Origin: Lodderomyces elongisporus
Taxonomy: Eukaryota > Ascomycota > Pichiomycetes > Serinales > Debaryomycetaceae
DNA: 64,000 nucleotides
Reading direction: 5' to 3'
NCBI RefSeq assembly: GCF_030384665.1
Contig: NC_083673.1
Coordinates: forward strand, 1,683,501 to 1,747,500
How positions within the stretch are numbered: the first letter of the stretch is position 1; the number at the start of each line of letters is the position of its first letter. Made by a program: the position numbers and the translations under genes. Below, piece by piece: positions 1-9,819 of this stretch. The notes beneath the pieces are model-generated. The model was not told the DNA's origin. It searched no databases and worked only from the letters and a program-made list of their open reading frames with translations.

Positions 1-1207
1 AATTAACTGAGTTTTACTTGCTGTTTGCACTGGGTAAATTAAATAAAAAAAAAAGAAAAAGAGGAAGAGGAAGAAACTTTGCATAGTAGTAATAGAAGAT
101 CTAGAAACAATGAAAGTAAGAAAATAAAGAAATAAAGAAACAAGGAAGGCAAAATATGAAGAAGAAGAAGAAGACTAAATAAAGAACAAACAAATGCGAT
201 TGGAAACTTTTGAATGGTATGAACTGGTTGTTTATTATCATCTAAACCATATATCTTGTAGTTGAGTATTTGAAAGTGATTTAAACATTTATTAGTTATT
301 GGAATAATATAAGCAAATAATCGTGTTGTTCTTTTTTTTTTAGAAACAAAACAAAAACAAAACCAAAAACAAAAGAAAAAGGGATGAGAGCAATATACAT
401 GTTCATTCATAAATACAACAACGATGCTATTCTTTTCAATAGCAAAGCCTTGACTGTTTTACATTCTCTATTGTGGTTGGCTTGCTTCCAGAAAGAAAAT
501 GGAGATGGGTGGGTAATGGATAAAGATGGTGAAGTTAATAAGTAACAGACCAATTTTTCATAGTGAAAAAAATTGGTTCATTGCACGACCTCTCACTCTT
601 TCTTTCTTTGTTTCTTTCTCTGTTTGTTTGTTTGTTTCGAATACGCTTCAACTTTTCAATTCATTGATAATGACAATGAAAACAAAAAGAAAAAAATTTT
701 GCATTCAGATAAGAAAGAAGAAAAGTCCGATGATTAAAGGTACTGGTGTCTTTAGCATCCTGTAAAGCATCATTTATATGGGACAGAAACAACCAACTTT
801 CTTTTGACGAAAAAAAAAACAAGAAGGAGAAAGAGAAAGAGAAAAAGAAAGAAGTGAAGGAAACAAATAGTGAATCTCAAGAATAGAAAAACTGTCTCTA
901 GGTGTTTAGTGTTTATCTATGCCATCGTGAGTATATACTTTCTCCCTTGCTTGTTTCCCTCCCGCGGTAATGTGCTGCCAGACCCTGATTATCGCCAATT
1001 TCTCTTCTTTTTTTTTTTTTTTTCCTTTTCTTTTTCTACTTTGTCCCTTTCCATCTTTTGTCTCTCTATACTCTTTCTCGCTCTTCCCATTTCTAAAAGC
1101 GAAACAAAAATAGCATCACGTAAATATACATTGTAAATGTAAAGTTTAGATATTTTCACCTCTTATTATTATACACAATACATTGGGCGATATACTGTCA
1201 AACATCC
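1..1207. other. Gene-free left edge and upstream region of the first gene
   Basis: No convincing coding sequence is visible on either strand. The DNA consists of purine-rich and pyrimidine-rich tracts (GAA/GAAG runs near 50-180, a T-rich run near 1008-1035). The short open frames here have homopolymer-derived translations. It probably holds the promoter of the gene starting at 1208 and part of another gene's flank to the left. Confidence 0.6.
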
Positions 1208-3874
1208 ATGTCGTCAACTTATACTAGACAGAGGTCATCTTCTGTCAACTCAATAAGTTCTGCACATTCTTCTTTTTCAACTCCACAACCAGTGCAAGTA
1301 CCACAAATCTCGGAACTACCCCAGATGCATCAGCTACAGCATCCACAACAACAACAACAACAACAACAACAAATACAATCACAAATACAGCCATTACAGC
1401 AAGTACAAGTACAGCCGCTGCTACTGTATCCCCAGCCTTCACTTACTAGTGTGCAGCATCAACCAGGCATTTCCATACAGAAACATCAAAATTTCATCAT
1501 CAAGCCTCCGCCGCCCATTCAATCTTTTCCTCGGCGGTCACCATCGCCAAACACAGTTACCCCATCAAAAAGTAATTTTGACCTTGCTTCGCAACAAATA
1601 CTGCATACCTCGTCACATTTACTGAAACTGTCAAATTCGGCATCTCCAACGACAACCGCTGCCAAAAGCGCTAGTGGCATGAACACAAACCATCAGAATT
1701 GTCAAATTATCACCACACCTGTATTGGGCGCGATGACACCCTCATCGGCAAACCAGCAAAATACAAATCTTCCGATGCAACCAAATCACCACCAAAACCA
1801 ACAACTACAACTACAACAATCACTGCACCTGCACCTGCACCTGCACCTGCAACTGCAAAGCAGCGTTGCGCCGACGCCAAACTCGCTACGGAGTATGTCC
1901 ATAGTCAGTATTGATCGGAGTCCGAGAAATTCCATCATCTCGTTAGATGAAAATCTACGCAACCACACCAGAAACAATAGCTCTGCGAGCTTGGCAAGCT
2001 TGAATAACAACTTTGGCAATCATGGCATTATGGCTATGACTCCACATGCAACATCTCATACTTCTGCTGCGTCTACTGCTACTACTAGTAATAATACAAC
2101 AACAACAACAGCAGCAGCAGCAGCAGAAACAACAACGGCCACTACACCATCGTCGTTGATGATGACCTCATCCGGTGGAAATGTATTTACGTCATCTACT
2201 GTAGGAGCATCTCCGTCGAATTTTAGGAGCCACCAAAGCGACGGTTTGATATTTAGAAAGGGACACTTGCTCGGTATACAGGGCAGTGCAATTATGTCAG
2301 ACGATGATTCAGAAGTCGATTATGGTTCAGGTACAAACTCAAACTCAAATTCAAACTTAAATTCAAATCCAAACTCGAGTTTTTTTAATGTCAAGAAACA
2401 TACTGCCAACAATTTAAGCTCATCACCAAATATGACGATGAGTACACCGCACCAACATCAGCATCAATATCCACTTTCAAACCAGCAATTGTCGATGAAG
2501 TCGGTTCTAAAACCAAATTTACAGTACCGTTCCAAACGGAGAAGTTTTAAAGAGGAGGCAGCAACATTACATCATTTGAAAGATGATTTCAATTTCAAGT
2601 ATCATGATTATGAAGATCAAATGGATGGCAGACAACTAATGCTGTACAATAGTTCTATGGGACCAACTTCGCCTGTGCTGCATTTGACTCACCTGCATCT
2701 ATATAGTCTTAATGCCAGCCCCACCTCTGAGGCTGTGGGATTTGCTTTTCACAAGAGTACTGAATTGCCCGATCTCGACAAACTTGATAAGCTCGAAAAA
2801 TACGAAAAGTCAAAGAATTTCGAGCAAACTGAAAATGTATCTGAGTCAGCTATTGGATTGGGCCCACATACACTGCCTAAACAAACACTGTCACTGACAT
2901 CGGCATCGGCATCAGCATCGGCATCGGCATCGGCATCAACACCGTCCCCGACAGGTCGAAGTAACAGTACGGTTTCCAAGAAATTACGTGCCAACAACTC
3001 AATCCAACAGTCAATGTATATCAAACGCAAATTGGCTCTTTCGAAAGATTTACAATGTGACCTCAATACAAAACTACCAACCTTTGCTCAAGCAGGCTCA
3101 CTGGCAGATCATCCAAATGCAAGGCGTATGACAGTACCTTCATCCTCGTCATCACCATCTTCGTTTTCTTCTTCTTCTCCTTCTTCTTCCTCAGCAGCAG
3201 CCCCACTGACTTCTTTGCCACGTCATTTTAAATCAGCGGCATCTTTAGGAGATTTAGATACCCCATCCCCTAATAAATTAGCTATGAGTATGGGTAGAGT
3301 AGCAACGAAATCAAAAGATCTAGATGTTGCATCTGTACAAGCACCTTTGGGCGTGAATGCTGCAAGTTCCATTTCTGAGCAAAATGAGTTGATTAATCAA
3401 CTAAATAGAAAATGGAACCGGTCCGCGATAATTGCTAGTAGCGGTATTAATAACAGCAACACCCATTCACCTACCACTACTACCAATATTGATAATAATA
3501 ATAACAATGATAATAATAATAATGATAATGATAAAGACAATTATGACGATAACAATATCGCCAATAAAGATAATACCGATATCAACCTCAACAAGCATGA
3601 CAATAATTGCTACAATCAGAAAAACAATAATGACAATAATGACAATAATAATAATATTAATAATAACGACGATAATGACAATAATAATCATAATAACAAT
3701 TATGATAATGATAATAGCTATGGCCGCAACAGTGTTTTTCAAAAGAGCCCACAAAAAAGTGAAGTAAAGTTGAGTACCGCACCAAACGAACGAAAACGTT
3801 CACGACACGTATCAATAGATGCCGATGTACTCTACGAGGGCTATGATTTCAGTTGCGACCCATTCGAAGAGTAA
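1208..3874 (+). CDS. Low-complexity S/T/Q/N-rich protein of unknown function
   Basis: An 888-residue open frame from ATG 1208 to TAA 3874. I do not recognise the family. It is almost entirely low complexity: a Q run near residues 46-54, TTT/AAA runs near 295-315, a Ser-Ala repeat near 560-575, poly-Ser near 640-660, and an Asn/Asp-rich tract of about 90 residues (746-836). A few islands look less repetitive, for example a basic patch around RSKRRSFKEEAATLHHLKDD (about 440-460) and an acidic C-terminus ending CDPFEE. No membrane segment or catalytic motif is visible. CTG codons are common, including alternating CTG-CAC at 1825-1850; under the CUG-Ser code that segment reads Ser-His repeats instead of Leu-His. 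The composition suggests a disordered, perhaps regulatory, protein. The gene converges on CDC7, with 231 bp between the stops. Confidence 0.75.
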   Translation: MSSTYTRQRSSSVNSISSAHSSFSTPQPVQVPQISELPQMHQLQHPQQQQQQQQQIQSQIQPLQQVQVQPLLLYPQPSLTSVQHQPGISIQKHQNFIIKPPPPIQSFPRRSPSPNTVTPSKSNFDLASQQILHTSSHLLKLSNSASPTTTAAKSASGMNTNHQNCQIITTPVLGAMTPSSANQQNTNLPMQPNHHQNQQLQLQQSLHLHLHLHLQLQSSVAPTPNSLRSMSIVSIDRSPRNSIISLDENLRNHTRNNSSASLASLNNNFGNHGIMAMTPHATSHTSAASTATTSNNTTTTTAAAAAETTTATTPSSLMMTSSGGNVFTSSTVGASPSNFRSHQSDGLIFRKGHLLGIQGSAIMSDDDSEVDYGSGTNSNSNSNLNSNPNSSFFNVKKHTANNLSSSPNMTMSTPHQHQHQYPLSNQQLSMKSVLKPNLQYRSKRRSFKEEAATLHHLKDDFNFKYHDYEDQMDGRQLMLYNSSMGPTSPVLHLTHLHLYSLNASPTSEAVGFAFHKSTELPDLDKLDKLEKYEKSKNFEQTENVSESAIGLGPHTLPKQTLSLTSASASASASASASTPSPTGRSNSTVSKKLRANNSIQQSMYIKRKLALSKDLQCDLNTKLPTFAQAGSLADHPNARRMTVPSSSSSPSSFSSSSPSSSSAAAPLTSLPRHFKSAASLGDLDTPSPNKLAMSMGRVATKSKDLDVASVQAPLGVNAASSISEQNELINQLNRKWNRSAIIASSGINNSNTHSPTTTTNIDNNNNNDNNNNDNDKDNYDDNNIANKDNTDINLNKHDNNCYNQKNNNDNNDNNNNINNNDDNDNNNHNNNYDNDNSYGRNSVFQKSPQKSEVKLSTAPNERKRSRHVSIDADVLYEGYDFSCDPFEE

Positions 3875-4105
3875 TTAACGTTTTTTATGAACAAAACATT
3901 CAAAAGATTTTGTTTCGGTTTTATAAACACATTAAGAGCTGTATTACTTTATGAATTATATTTTGTACATGTAGATATGTATGTATGTATGTATGTACGC
4001 GTGTATGTGTATATAGCTAATTTGCTAGATTACGTGATGCATCAATATTTTCTTTTTTCTTCTTCTCTCGCAAATGAACTTTGCCTTCTTCCATTCAACT
4101 TGTGT

Positions 4106-6199
4106 TTAATGCTGCAATATAACGTCGTCTTCATCATCGCTTATTATGTGGGATAATTCGTGAAAAAACGGCAATTTCAATATTTCCTTTGCTGTAGACC
4201 TTTTCGTTGGGTCCATCTTAAAACATGAGTAGAGCATTTCCATAAGTTGTTTGTGATCTTTAAAACTCTCGGTACGTTGTTTGAATCTGTTTATATACTC
4301 ATTGCGTTCATCGTCGCTAGCCAAAGACAATTTATCTTCATCAAGTGCTGGTTTAACAAATTTTTCACCGTTTGCGCTAAACAATGCCATGGTTTCGTGA
4401 ATAACACTGTCTTCAGGGACACTATCGTTATCTATTTCCTTTCTCAAAAAATCGTAGAGCACCTTAACGAGATTTCCTTTGGCATTGTGCACTTCTGCCA
4501 TGGAAATTTCCAAGCCGCATCCATGAAACTCGGCGCATTTGACTAATCGGTCGTAGCCAAATATCAAAGCCAACTCAACAATTGCGTCTGTATCATCTGG
4601 AGAGTTGAACAATGGGAATTTCCTCATGAGCATTGATAGGCCTATAATACCAGCTGACCAAACATCTATTTGAGTTGTCTGGTTTGTACATTTAAATAAT
4701 ACTTCTGGTGCTCTAAATCCTCTTGTCCCAGCCCTATTAGCTCTTCTTGGTGGCCGGTTATCGGACTTTGGGTACGCGCCTTTAACATTGAGCCTCTTGG
4801 AGATGGCTTTATTAGCAATGATTTTTTCTTTTGTCAAGCAAGGACAAGCTGAGGTGGAGCTTTGGTGGTTCAACAGAGACGAAGATGGGTATACTATTTC
4901 CTTCTCAGCAAGTCCAAAATCAACAAGAACGCCTCTACCCTTGAATGGGTCGTATAAAAAGTTTGTAGGCTTGAGGTCCCGATGAATTATTCCCTTGTCG
5001 TGAACATAATCTAAAGCCAGAAAAAGTTCCCACATGTATTTTTTGATCCCCTTAACGGGCAAGTCGCGATAAAAGTCACGGAAATCATAATGGTGATAGT
5101 ACGGTAAAATGGCCAATATTTGGTCATGATGGCGTAGAACATCAAGTAATGGAGCAACTCTTGAATTTCCCGTGAGCATGTAGAGCAAGTTTAGCTCGTT
5201 GAATATTCTATTGGGCGAAGAAGTGACGTAAATTTGTTTCAATGCTACTATCGGGTTCTTTTTCTTTTGTCTTCTTAAAACAGCGGCACCAGCACTAGCA
5301 CCAGCACTAGCAATGGCGCCATTACTTGCCTCAGGTTTGTGTTTTTTCAATGGAGGAGACCTCCATACATCTGAGCTCAAGCGCACTTGGCCATTTAGTG
5401 CCTCTGCTTTATACACGGTGGAAAAAGTTCCCTCGCCAATTTTATCGATTAATCTGTAATCAGTTGCTAGTATGGGGAAATGGTTTTCGAGCTTTTGCAT
5501 ATCTTCCAAAACCTCCAATGAAACTTCGTCATCCTCGTCGTTGTCTTCTTCTTCTGCAGCTCGCATTATATATTCCGTGTTTTGCAAATGAGGCTTGGAG
5601 TCTCGTTTAGTAGATAAGGTATTGTTATTCATCTGTGAAGTTGATGCCGATGCTGATGTGGAATCCGGAGCAGAAACCAAAGTTTCGTGAATACTATCAA
5701 GCTTCTTCTGTTGAGCGATTTGATCATGTGGTGCGGGATCTTGTGCTACTGAGCCTGTGGGTACTTTTGAAAGGTTCAGGTTTCGGATAAAGGAACGAGG
5801 GTTACAAGGTTGCACTTTGACATTGCTGCTGTTACTCCTTTTCAGTAGTATTTGACTTTGACTCCTTTCCCTAAACGGATCATCCTCGCTCTTTTCACTT
5901 TGTTGCGGGTGTTGTCTGCTTCTCTTTACTTGGCAGTTGGATATTATCGAAACATGGTGCGTGTTCAGCAGCAGTTCATTATGTAGAGCTGGACTTCGCT
6001 TATACACATATGGCATCGATTTAGACGCGTGTGATATAGAGTCCAGAAGTTGCAAAGGTTGTGGTTGTTGTTGTTGTTGTTGTGTGTGGTGCTGGTGCTG
6101 GTGGTGCTGGTGCTGGTGCTGGTGTTGGTGTTGTTGTTGTTGTTGTTGTTGTTGCTGCTCCTGACGTGTGTAGGACGCAGTCATCACCTCCTCTGACAT
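4106..6199 (-). CDS. CDC7: Cdc7, catalytic subunit of the Dbf4-dependent kinase
   Basis: Serine/threonine kinase that, with Dbf4, phosphorylates the Mcm2-7 helicase to fire replication origins. The 697-residue product has the glycine loop IGEGTFSTVYKA near residue 257, the ATP lysine in IVALKQIYV near 319, HRDLKPTNFL near 405, DFGLAE near 428, and FRAPEVLFKC near 496. Two family-typical kinase inserts are present: about 60 residues between the glycine loop and VALK, and about 65 residues between DFG and APE. The N-terminal ~245 residues are an extension rich in Gln/His (encoded by CAG/CAC repeats at 6060-6160), which makes the protein much longer than the roughly 500-residue S. cerevisiae enzyme. 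The identification rests on the insert pattern and on the TTQIDVWSAGIIGLSMLMRK segment. Confidence 0.95.
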   Translation of the reverse strand: MSEEVMTASYTRQEQQQQQQQQQHQHQHQHQHHQHQHHTQQQQQQPQPLQLLDSISHASKSMPYVYKRSPALHNELLLNTHHVSIISNCQVKRSRQHPQQSEKSEDDPFRERSQSQILLKRSNSSNVKVQPCNPRSFIRNLNLSKVPTGSVAQDPAPHDQIAQQKKLDSIHETLVSAPDSTSASASTSQMNNNTLSTKRDSKPHLQNTEYIMRAAEEEDNDEDDEVSLEVLEDMQKLENHFPILATDYRLIDKIGEGTFSTVYKAEALNGQVRLSSDVWRSPPLKKHKPEASNGAIASAGASAGAAVLRRQKKKNPIVALKQIYVTSSPNRIFNELNLLYMLTGNSRVAPLLDVLRHHDQILAILPYYHHYDFRDFYRDLPVKGIKKYMWELFLALDYVHDKGIIHRDLKPTNFLYDPFKGRGVLVDFGLAEKEIVYPSSSLLNHQSSTSACPCLTKEKIIANKAISKRLNVKGAYPKSDNRPPRRANRAGTRGFRAPEVLFKCTNQTTQIDVWSAGIIGLSMLMRKFPLFNSPDDTDAIVELALIFGYDRLVKCAEFHGCGLEISMAEVHNAKGNLVKVLYDFLRKEIDNDSVPEDSVIHETMALFSANGEKFVKPALDEDKLSLASDDERNEYINRFKQRTESFKDHKQLMEMLYSCFKMDPTKRSTAKEILKLPFFHELSHIISDDEDDVILQH

Positions 6200-6679
6200 C
6201 CTCTTTTCAAAAATTCTTTCAAGTCACTGACTTTTAGGATGAAAAATAAGTTGTGTTTGATGATGATGATGATGGCGGTGGTTTTGGTCGTCAAAATCAG
6301 TATCAAAATCAGTCTTTAAAAAAAAAAAAGAGGATAAATATCAATAATAATAACGATAATACTAATAATAATAATAATACTAATAAATAATAACTGTAAT
6401 CACAATAAATACAAAAAATACTAAACAAACATTGTGTGCAACGCGAAGAAGAGAGTAAACATTTGTGATTATATAAGCATTACCTAAGTGTCGTCTTTTC
6501 AAAATTAACGACATTTATTTTTGACTTTTTCCCATTTTTTTTTTTTTCGTTAATTGCGACAAGTTAGTTTCTCGATCTCATACTTTTTAAAAAATTTTCG
6601 GAATGATGGTCAATATATGAATTAATACAATCAAGGACAAGTCAGGTATCCGTTTGTACATAAATATATATAGTTCACA
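6200..6679. promoter_or_regulatory. Divergent CDC7-RSM24 promoter region
   Basis: AT-rich 480-bp spacer between the start codons of CDC7 (minus) and RSM24 (plus), with trinucleotide ATA/AAT runs near 6340-6390. A single MCB/SCB-like word ACGCGAAG lies at 6441-6448, about 240 bp upstream of CDC7. No other gene is seen. Confidence 0.5.
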
Positions 6680-7903
6680 ATGGCCATGACTTCGAACGTT
6701 CTGTCTGCAGTACGGTCTTTTTCAACATCTACAAGGCTATGTAGGATCAGCAGGAGGGAGCTTATGGACAAGGAAAAACTTAAAAAAGAACTTAAGCAAT
6801 TCCTTGGTCCAAGAAACATCAAAGGAGAATACCATAGAAACAAGTACTTTTATGTGCCCCAGAATCACACACCAAACTATATTGAAACAGATGGTATGCC
6901 TGTTGTTAATGGCGATCAGGTAGCCAGTATAGTCCCACGCAGATCAAGGTTTAAGACCCCAACGTATATTCCAAGAGACCCAAGTGTCCATCCATTCCCA
7001 CATAATACACACACCAGAACCGCACATATTATACCACAGGACCTAAAGGATAGAATAGTTGATGATGCCACCGTTAAAGGTTACCACCCACAAGAAATTG
7101 CCCATAAATACGGTATCAACCTCCAGAGGATCGAAGCCATCATCAAATTGCATTCAATTGAACAAAATTACGAAGCACCAGTATGTATAAATTCACAAGG
7201 AATAATTAATGAATTAATGAACCTAGTTCTATTTGAGAAACTTATTAAATGATGAGATTGCTGTATATTTATTTCGATTAGTCTTTAAGACAACTCATAT
7301 GGTTACACATTTAAGCACTGAAATTTTATAAGTTTTATTCAAATAGGGCTAAACGCATTGATAATAATGTAAAAAAAATGGAAAATGGAATACGGAAAAT
7401 GGAAAATGGACCTTAATGATACTAACTGTAAATGATTGTTTTTTTAGCTGGAATTGAAGCACCATGTTAAACGATTTGCAGATATTATGAAACGTATGTT
7501 CCCTGTGTTTGAGGGTGGATACACTGCAGACAACTTGACTGAAATCCCAACCCCACACAAGACATTGACTGATCGATTCATCACAATTGAGAAGAATGAG
7601 CCATTTGGACCAGTTGATGCTGCTAAGATCTTGAAGTTGGAGCCTGCTGCAGAGACTTTGAAGAGTTTGACCGAGTTTAACTTGGAAGAAGCTCAAAAGA
7701 AGCAGCAATTAGTTGAGGACAAGAAGATCAATGTTGTGTACGGTAAAAAGAGAGAGGCCGATAGGGCTTTGTTCAAATTCACGGTGAAGAATGTTGGAGA
7801 ATTTGGTCATCGTTATGGTGCCTCTAGAAGAGATAAGAAGATTGATAGAAGGGTTGGGTTTGATGCTGCTGGAAGAATGGTTTACATGCACCCTCCTCAA
7901 TAA
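6680..7903 (+). CDS. RSM24: Mitochondrial small-subunit ribosomal protein mS35 (Rsm24), spliced
   Basis: Component of the mitochondrial 37S ribosomal subunit. It is encoded in two exons, 6680-7180 (167 codons) and 7448-7903 (151 codons plus stop), giving 318 residues, close to the usual length of yeast Rsm24. The splice joins in phase 0 between EAP and xELKHHVKRF; the first exon-2 codon is CTG (Ser in the CUG clade). The N-terminus VLSAVRSFSTSTRLCRISRR is a typical Arg/Ser-rich mitochondrial presequence. The middle segment PRDPSVHPFPHNTHTRTAHI and the C-terminal GEFGHRYGASRRDKK block are hallmarks of the family. Without splicing, exon 1 would read on into an unrelated tail ending at 7252. The intron boundaries are read from consensus signals and have not been tested against RNA. 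Confidence 0.9.
7181..7447 (+). other. Spliceosomal intron of RSM24
   Basis: A 267-bp intron with the donor GTATGT at 7181-7186, a perfect branch-point TACTAAC at 7420-7426, a T-rich stretch and the acceptor TAG ending at 7447. The branch adenosine lies 22 bp from the acceptor. Both flanking exons are in the same phase and together give a family-length protein. Confidence 0.92.
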
Positions 7904-8426
7904 CCGTAATATCTTAATATGTAAATACAACTCAGTAAAATACGAATCTAACGATACATTGACTTTTAAATATCTCCTTCAATTGGAACAATATCGAGTT
8001 GAAATAGCTCAAAAGTTATGTACATCTCTAAAGTGTATAAATTTTGACAAGTTGCTTATGGAGCTACCTGAAAATTCTGACACGTCTACCTCGAAGCAAA
8101 AGAGCAAGAAGAAAAAGGAGGGAGGAGTAAGGAAAAAAAAAATAAGAGAGAGAGAGAAGGCCCTCGCTTGTGTTGATCCCACCACAACACTGCCAGTCTT
8201 ATATATATACACACACACACATACACATACATACACGTAACCTTTTCCTCTCACTTGCGCATAGAAAAAAAAAATTAAAAAAAAAATTAAAAAAAAAAAA
8301 TTAAAAAAAAAAATTAAAAAAAAAAAGGAATTAAAAAATCTCAGAATTTGTGAACGTCAGAATTTCCAAACAACCAAGTGACCATAGTTCTAGCCACTAC
8401 TTAACCAAGACGTACCATTAACAACC
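7904..8426. other. Spacer with A-rich repeats upstream of the p24 gene
   Basis: Contains a CA/TA microsatellite (about 8199-8232) and a block of A-tracts punctuated by TT (about 8265-8335), directly upstream of the p24 gene. Short open frames here look like chance. The A-tract block is probably nucleosome-depleted promoter DNA; this is an inference. Confidence 0.5.
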
Positions 8427-9068
8427 ATGTTTGTGCAAACACTTGTCCTATTATTGTCGCTCACAAACTTGATTTCAGCTTCTGCATTCACGTTTATTCT
8501 TGGTGCTCAAGAAAAATCTTGTTTCTACATCTTCACCGAAAAGCCAAACACTCAAGTACGGTACTATTTTGCTGTGCAAAGCGGTGGATCATTCGATGTT
8601 GACTACACCATAACTGATCCAAACGCCAACGTCATTAGCCAAGAGCATAAGAAGAGACAGGGTGACTTTATGTTTACGGCAAGCACCGTTGGTGAATATG
8701 AGTTTTGCTTTAGTAACACTATGTCCACTTACCTGGAGAAGGTTGTTGACTTTGAAATTGAAATCGAAAATGATGGATCAAATGCAATCAAAGCATCGTT
8801 GCCAAACCAGCCTAACTCAAAGCCATTGGCTCATGTTGAAAGTATGGGTCAAACAGTTGACAAGATTGAAAACCAATTGGATCAATTGACAAAAACTTTA
8901 CAATATTACAAAACCAGAAACAATAGAAACCAGGCAACAGTAAAGTCTACAGAACTGAGAATCTACTACTTTTCTATTTTTGAAGTATTGTTGATGGTTG
9001 GAATGGGCTTTTTACAAATCACAATTGTTCAATTATTCTTCAAAGGTTCAAGAAAGCAATTGGTTTGA
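8427..9068 (+). CDS. p24/emp24 family ER-Golgi cargo receptor (Erp2/3/4-like)
   Basis: A 213-residue type I membrane protein of the p24 family, which sorts cargo (notably GPI-anchored proteins) into COPII vesicles and cycles between ER and Golgi. Residues 1-19 are a signal peptide. A GOLD domain follows (about 22-115), with the paired cysteines in KSCFYIF and EFCFSN. Then come a coiled coil (about 138-170), one membrane span (about 180-203) and a short cytosolic tail, FFKGSRKQLV, with an FF pair of the COPII-binding type. The tail lacks a clear KKxx signal. Two CTG codons (8733-8735 and 8955-8957) sit where other p24 proteins have Ser or Thr; the second is in STExR, where Ser is standard. Subfamily assignment (gamma, Erp2-4) is by overall resemblance. 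Confidence 0.88.
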   Translation: MFVQTLVLLLSLTNLISASAFTFILGAQEKSCFYIFTEKPNTQVRYYFAVQSGGSFDVDYTITDPNANVISQEHKKRQGDFMFTASTVGEYEFCFSNTMSTYLEKVVDFEIEIENDGSNAIKASLPNQPNSKPLAHVESMGQTVDKIENQLDQLTKTLQYYKTRNNRNQATVKSTELRIYYFSIFEVLLMVGMGFLQITIVQLFFKGSRKQLV

Positions 9069-9819
9069 AGCTATCCTCGATTAGAGTTAGTTGGTTTTGG
9101 GTGAAAGTATCTAAATGTCTATGGAAGTTCAAAAGATTTTTCAACTTTAAAAGAAACCAATCGATTCTATTAGAAGTTTGTAATGATTATATAAGTTAAA
9201 TTATTACAAGACAAAAAAAAAACAAAAGAAGTCAAGACAAGACAAGACACGAACAAATTAAAAACTGTCCACTGCGATGTGTGCATCATCGGTATGATCC
9301 TGTTTGATCCTTCGTCTTTTTCTCACTTTTCTCCTCTCTTCCTCTGCTTCTCCGCCCCCCCCCCCCTTTCATTCTTTTTTTTTATTTATTAACTTCAAGA
9401 TAGTATCTTTTTGTCTTTGCCGCACTCTTCAATATTAAAACACACACTCTCTCTCTCCGACTTTTCCTCCCCTGTTTCTCAAGAAGAAAGTGTTGATTAG
9501 CGAATAGTCTAATGTAACAAGATAAAACAGCATAAACTATGAGGAATTCTAAATGACCCTTCTTGAATAATTTCAGCACCTGGAACCTGTGGGTGCAAGA
9601 AGCGTGCGGCGCGCTCATGCCTCGCTTGTTGAATCGGTTTTTCTTCGTTTTCCCCTTTTTTTTCAAGATCTGTTTATTTTTTTTTTTCTTTTCGTTTCAT
9701 CTTCTTCAAGATTGAACAAGAGATCCCATAGACAAAAGCGTTTCAACTTTACTTTTTTAGACAGAATATATGATCAAGGAGAGGGTATATTACAATAAAT
9801 GAGACCGGAATAATCTCAA
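9069..9819. other. Spacer upstream of GPI19 with a C12 homopolymer
   Basis: No gene is visible in these 751 bp. There are pyrimidine-rich tracts, a run of 12 C at 9355-9366 on the plus strand and several T-tracts near 9655-9695. This is probably the GPI19 promoter plus the 3' flank of the p24 gene. Confidence 0.5.
9355..9366. repeat. C12 homopolymer
   Basis: Twelve consecutive C on the plus strand in the GPI19 upstream region, an outlier in AT-rich DNA. Confidence 0.9.

Noticed and set aside
3467..3754. Minus-strand 95-codon frame with almost only Ile and Val
   Set aside because: It is the antisense reading of the Asn/Asp repeat in the first gene; the hydrophobic translation is a by-product of AAT/GAT repeats.
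3997..4002. ACGCGT between the first gene and CDC7
   Set aside because: It lies between two convergent stop codons, so it is not in either promoter.
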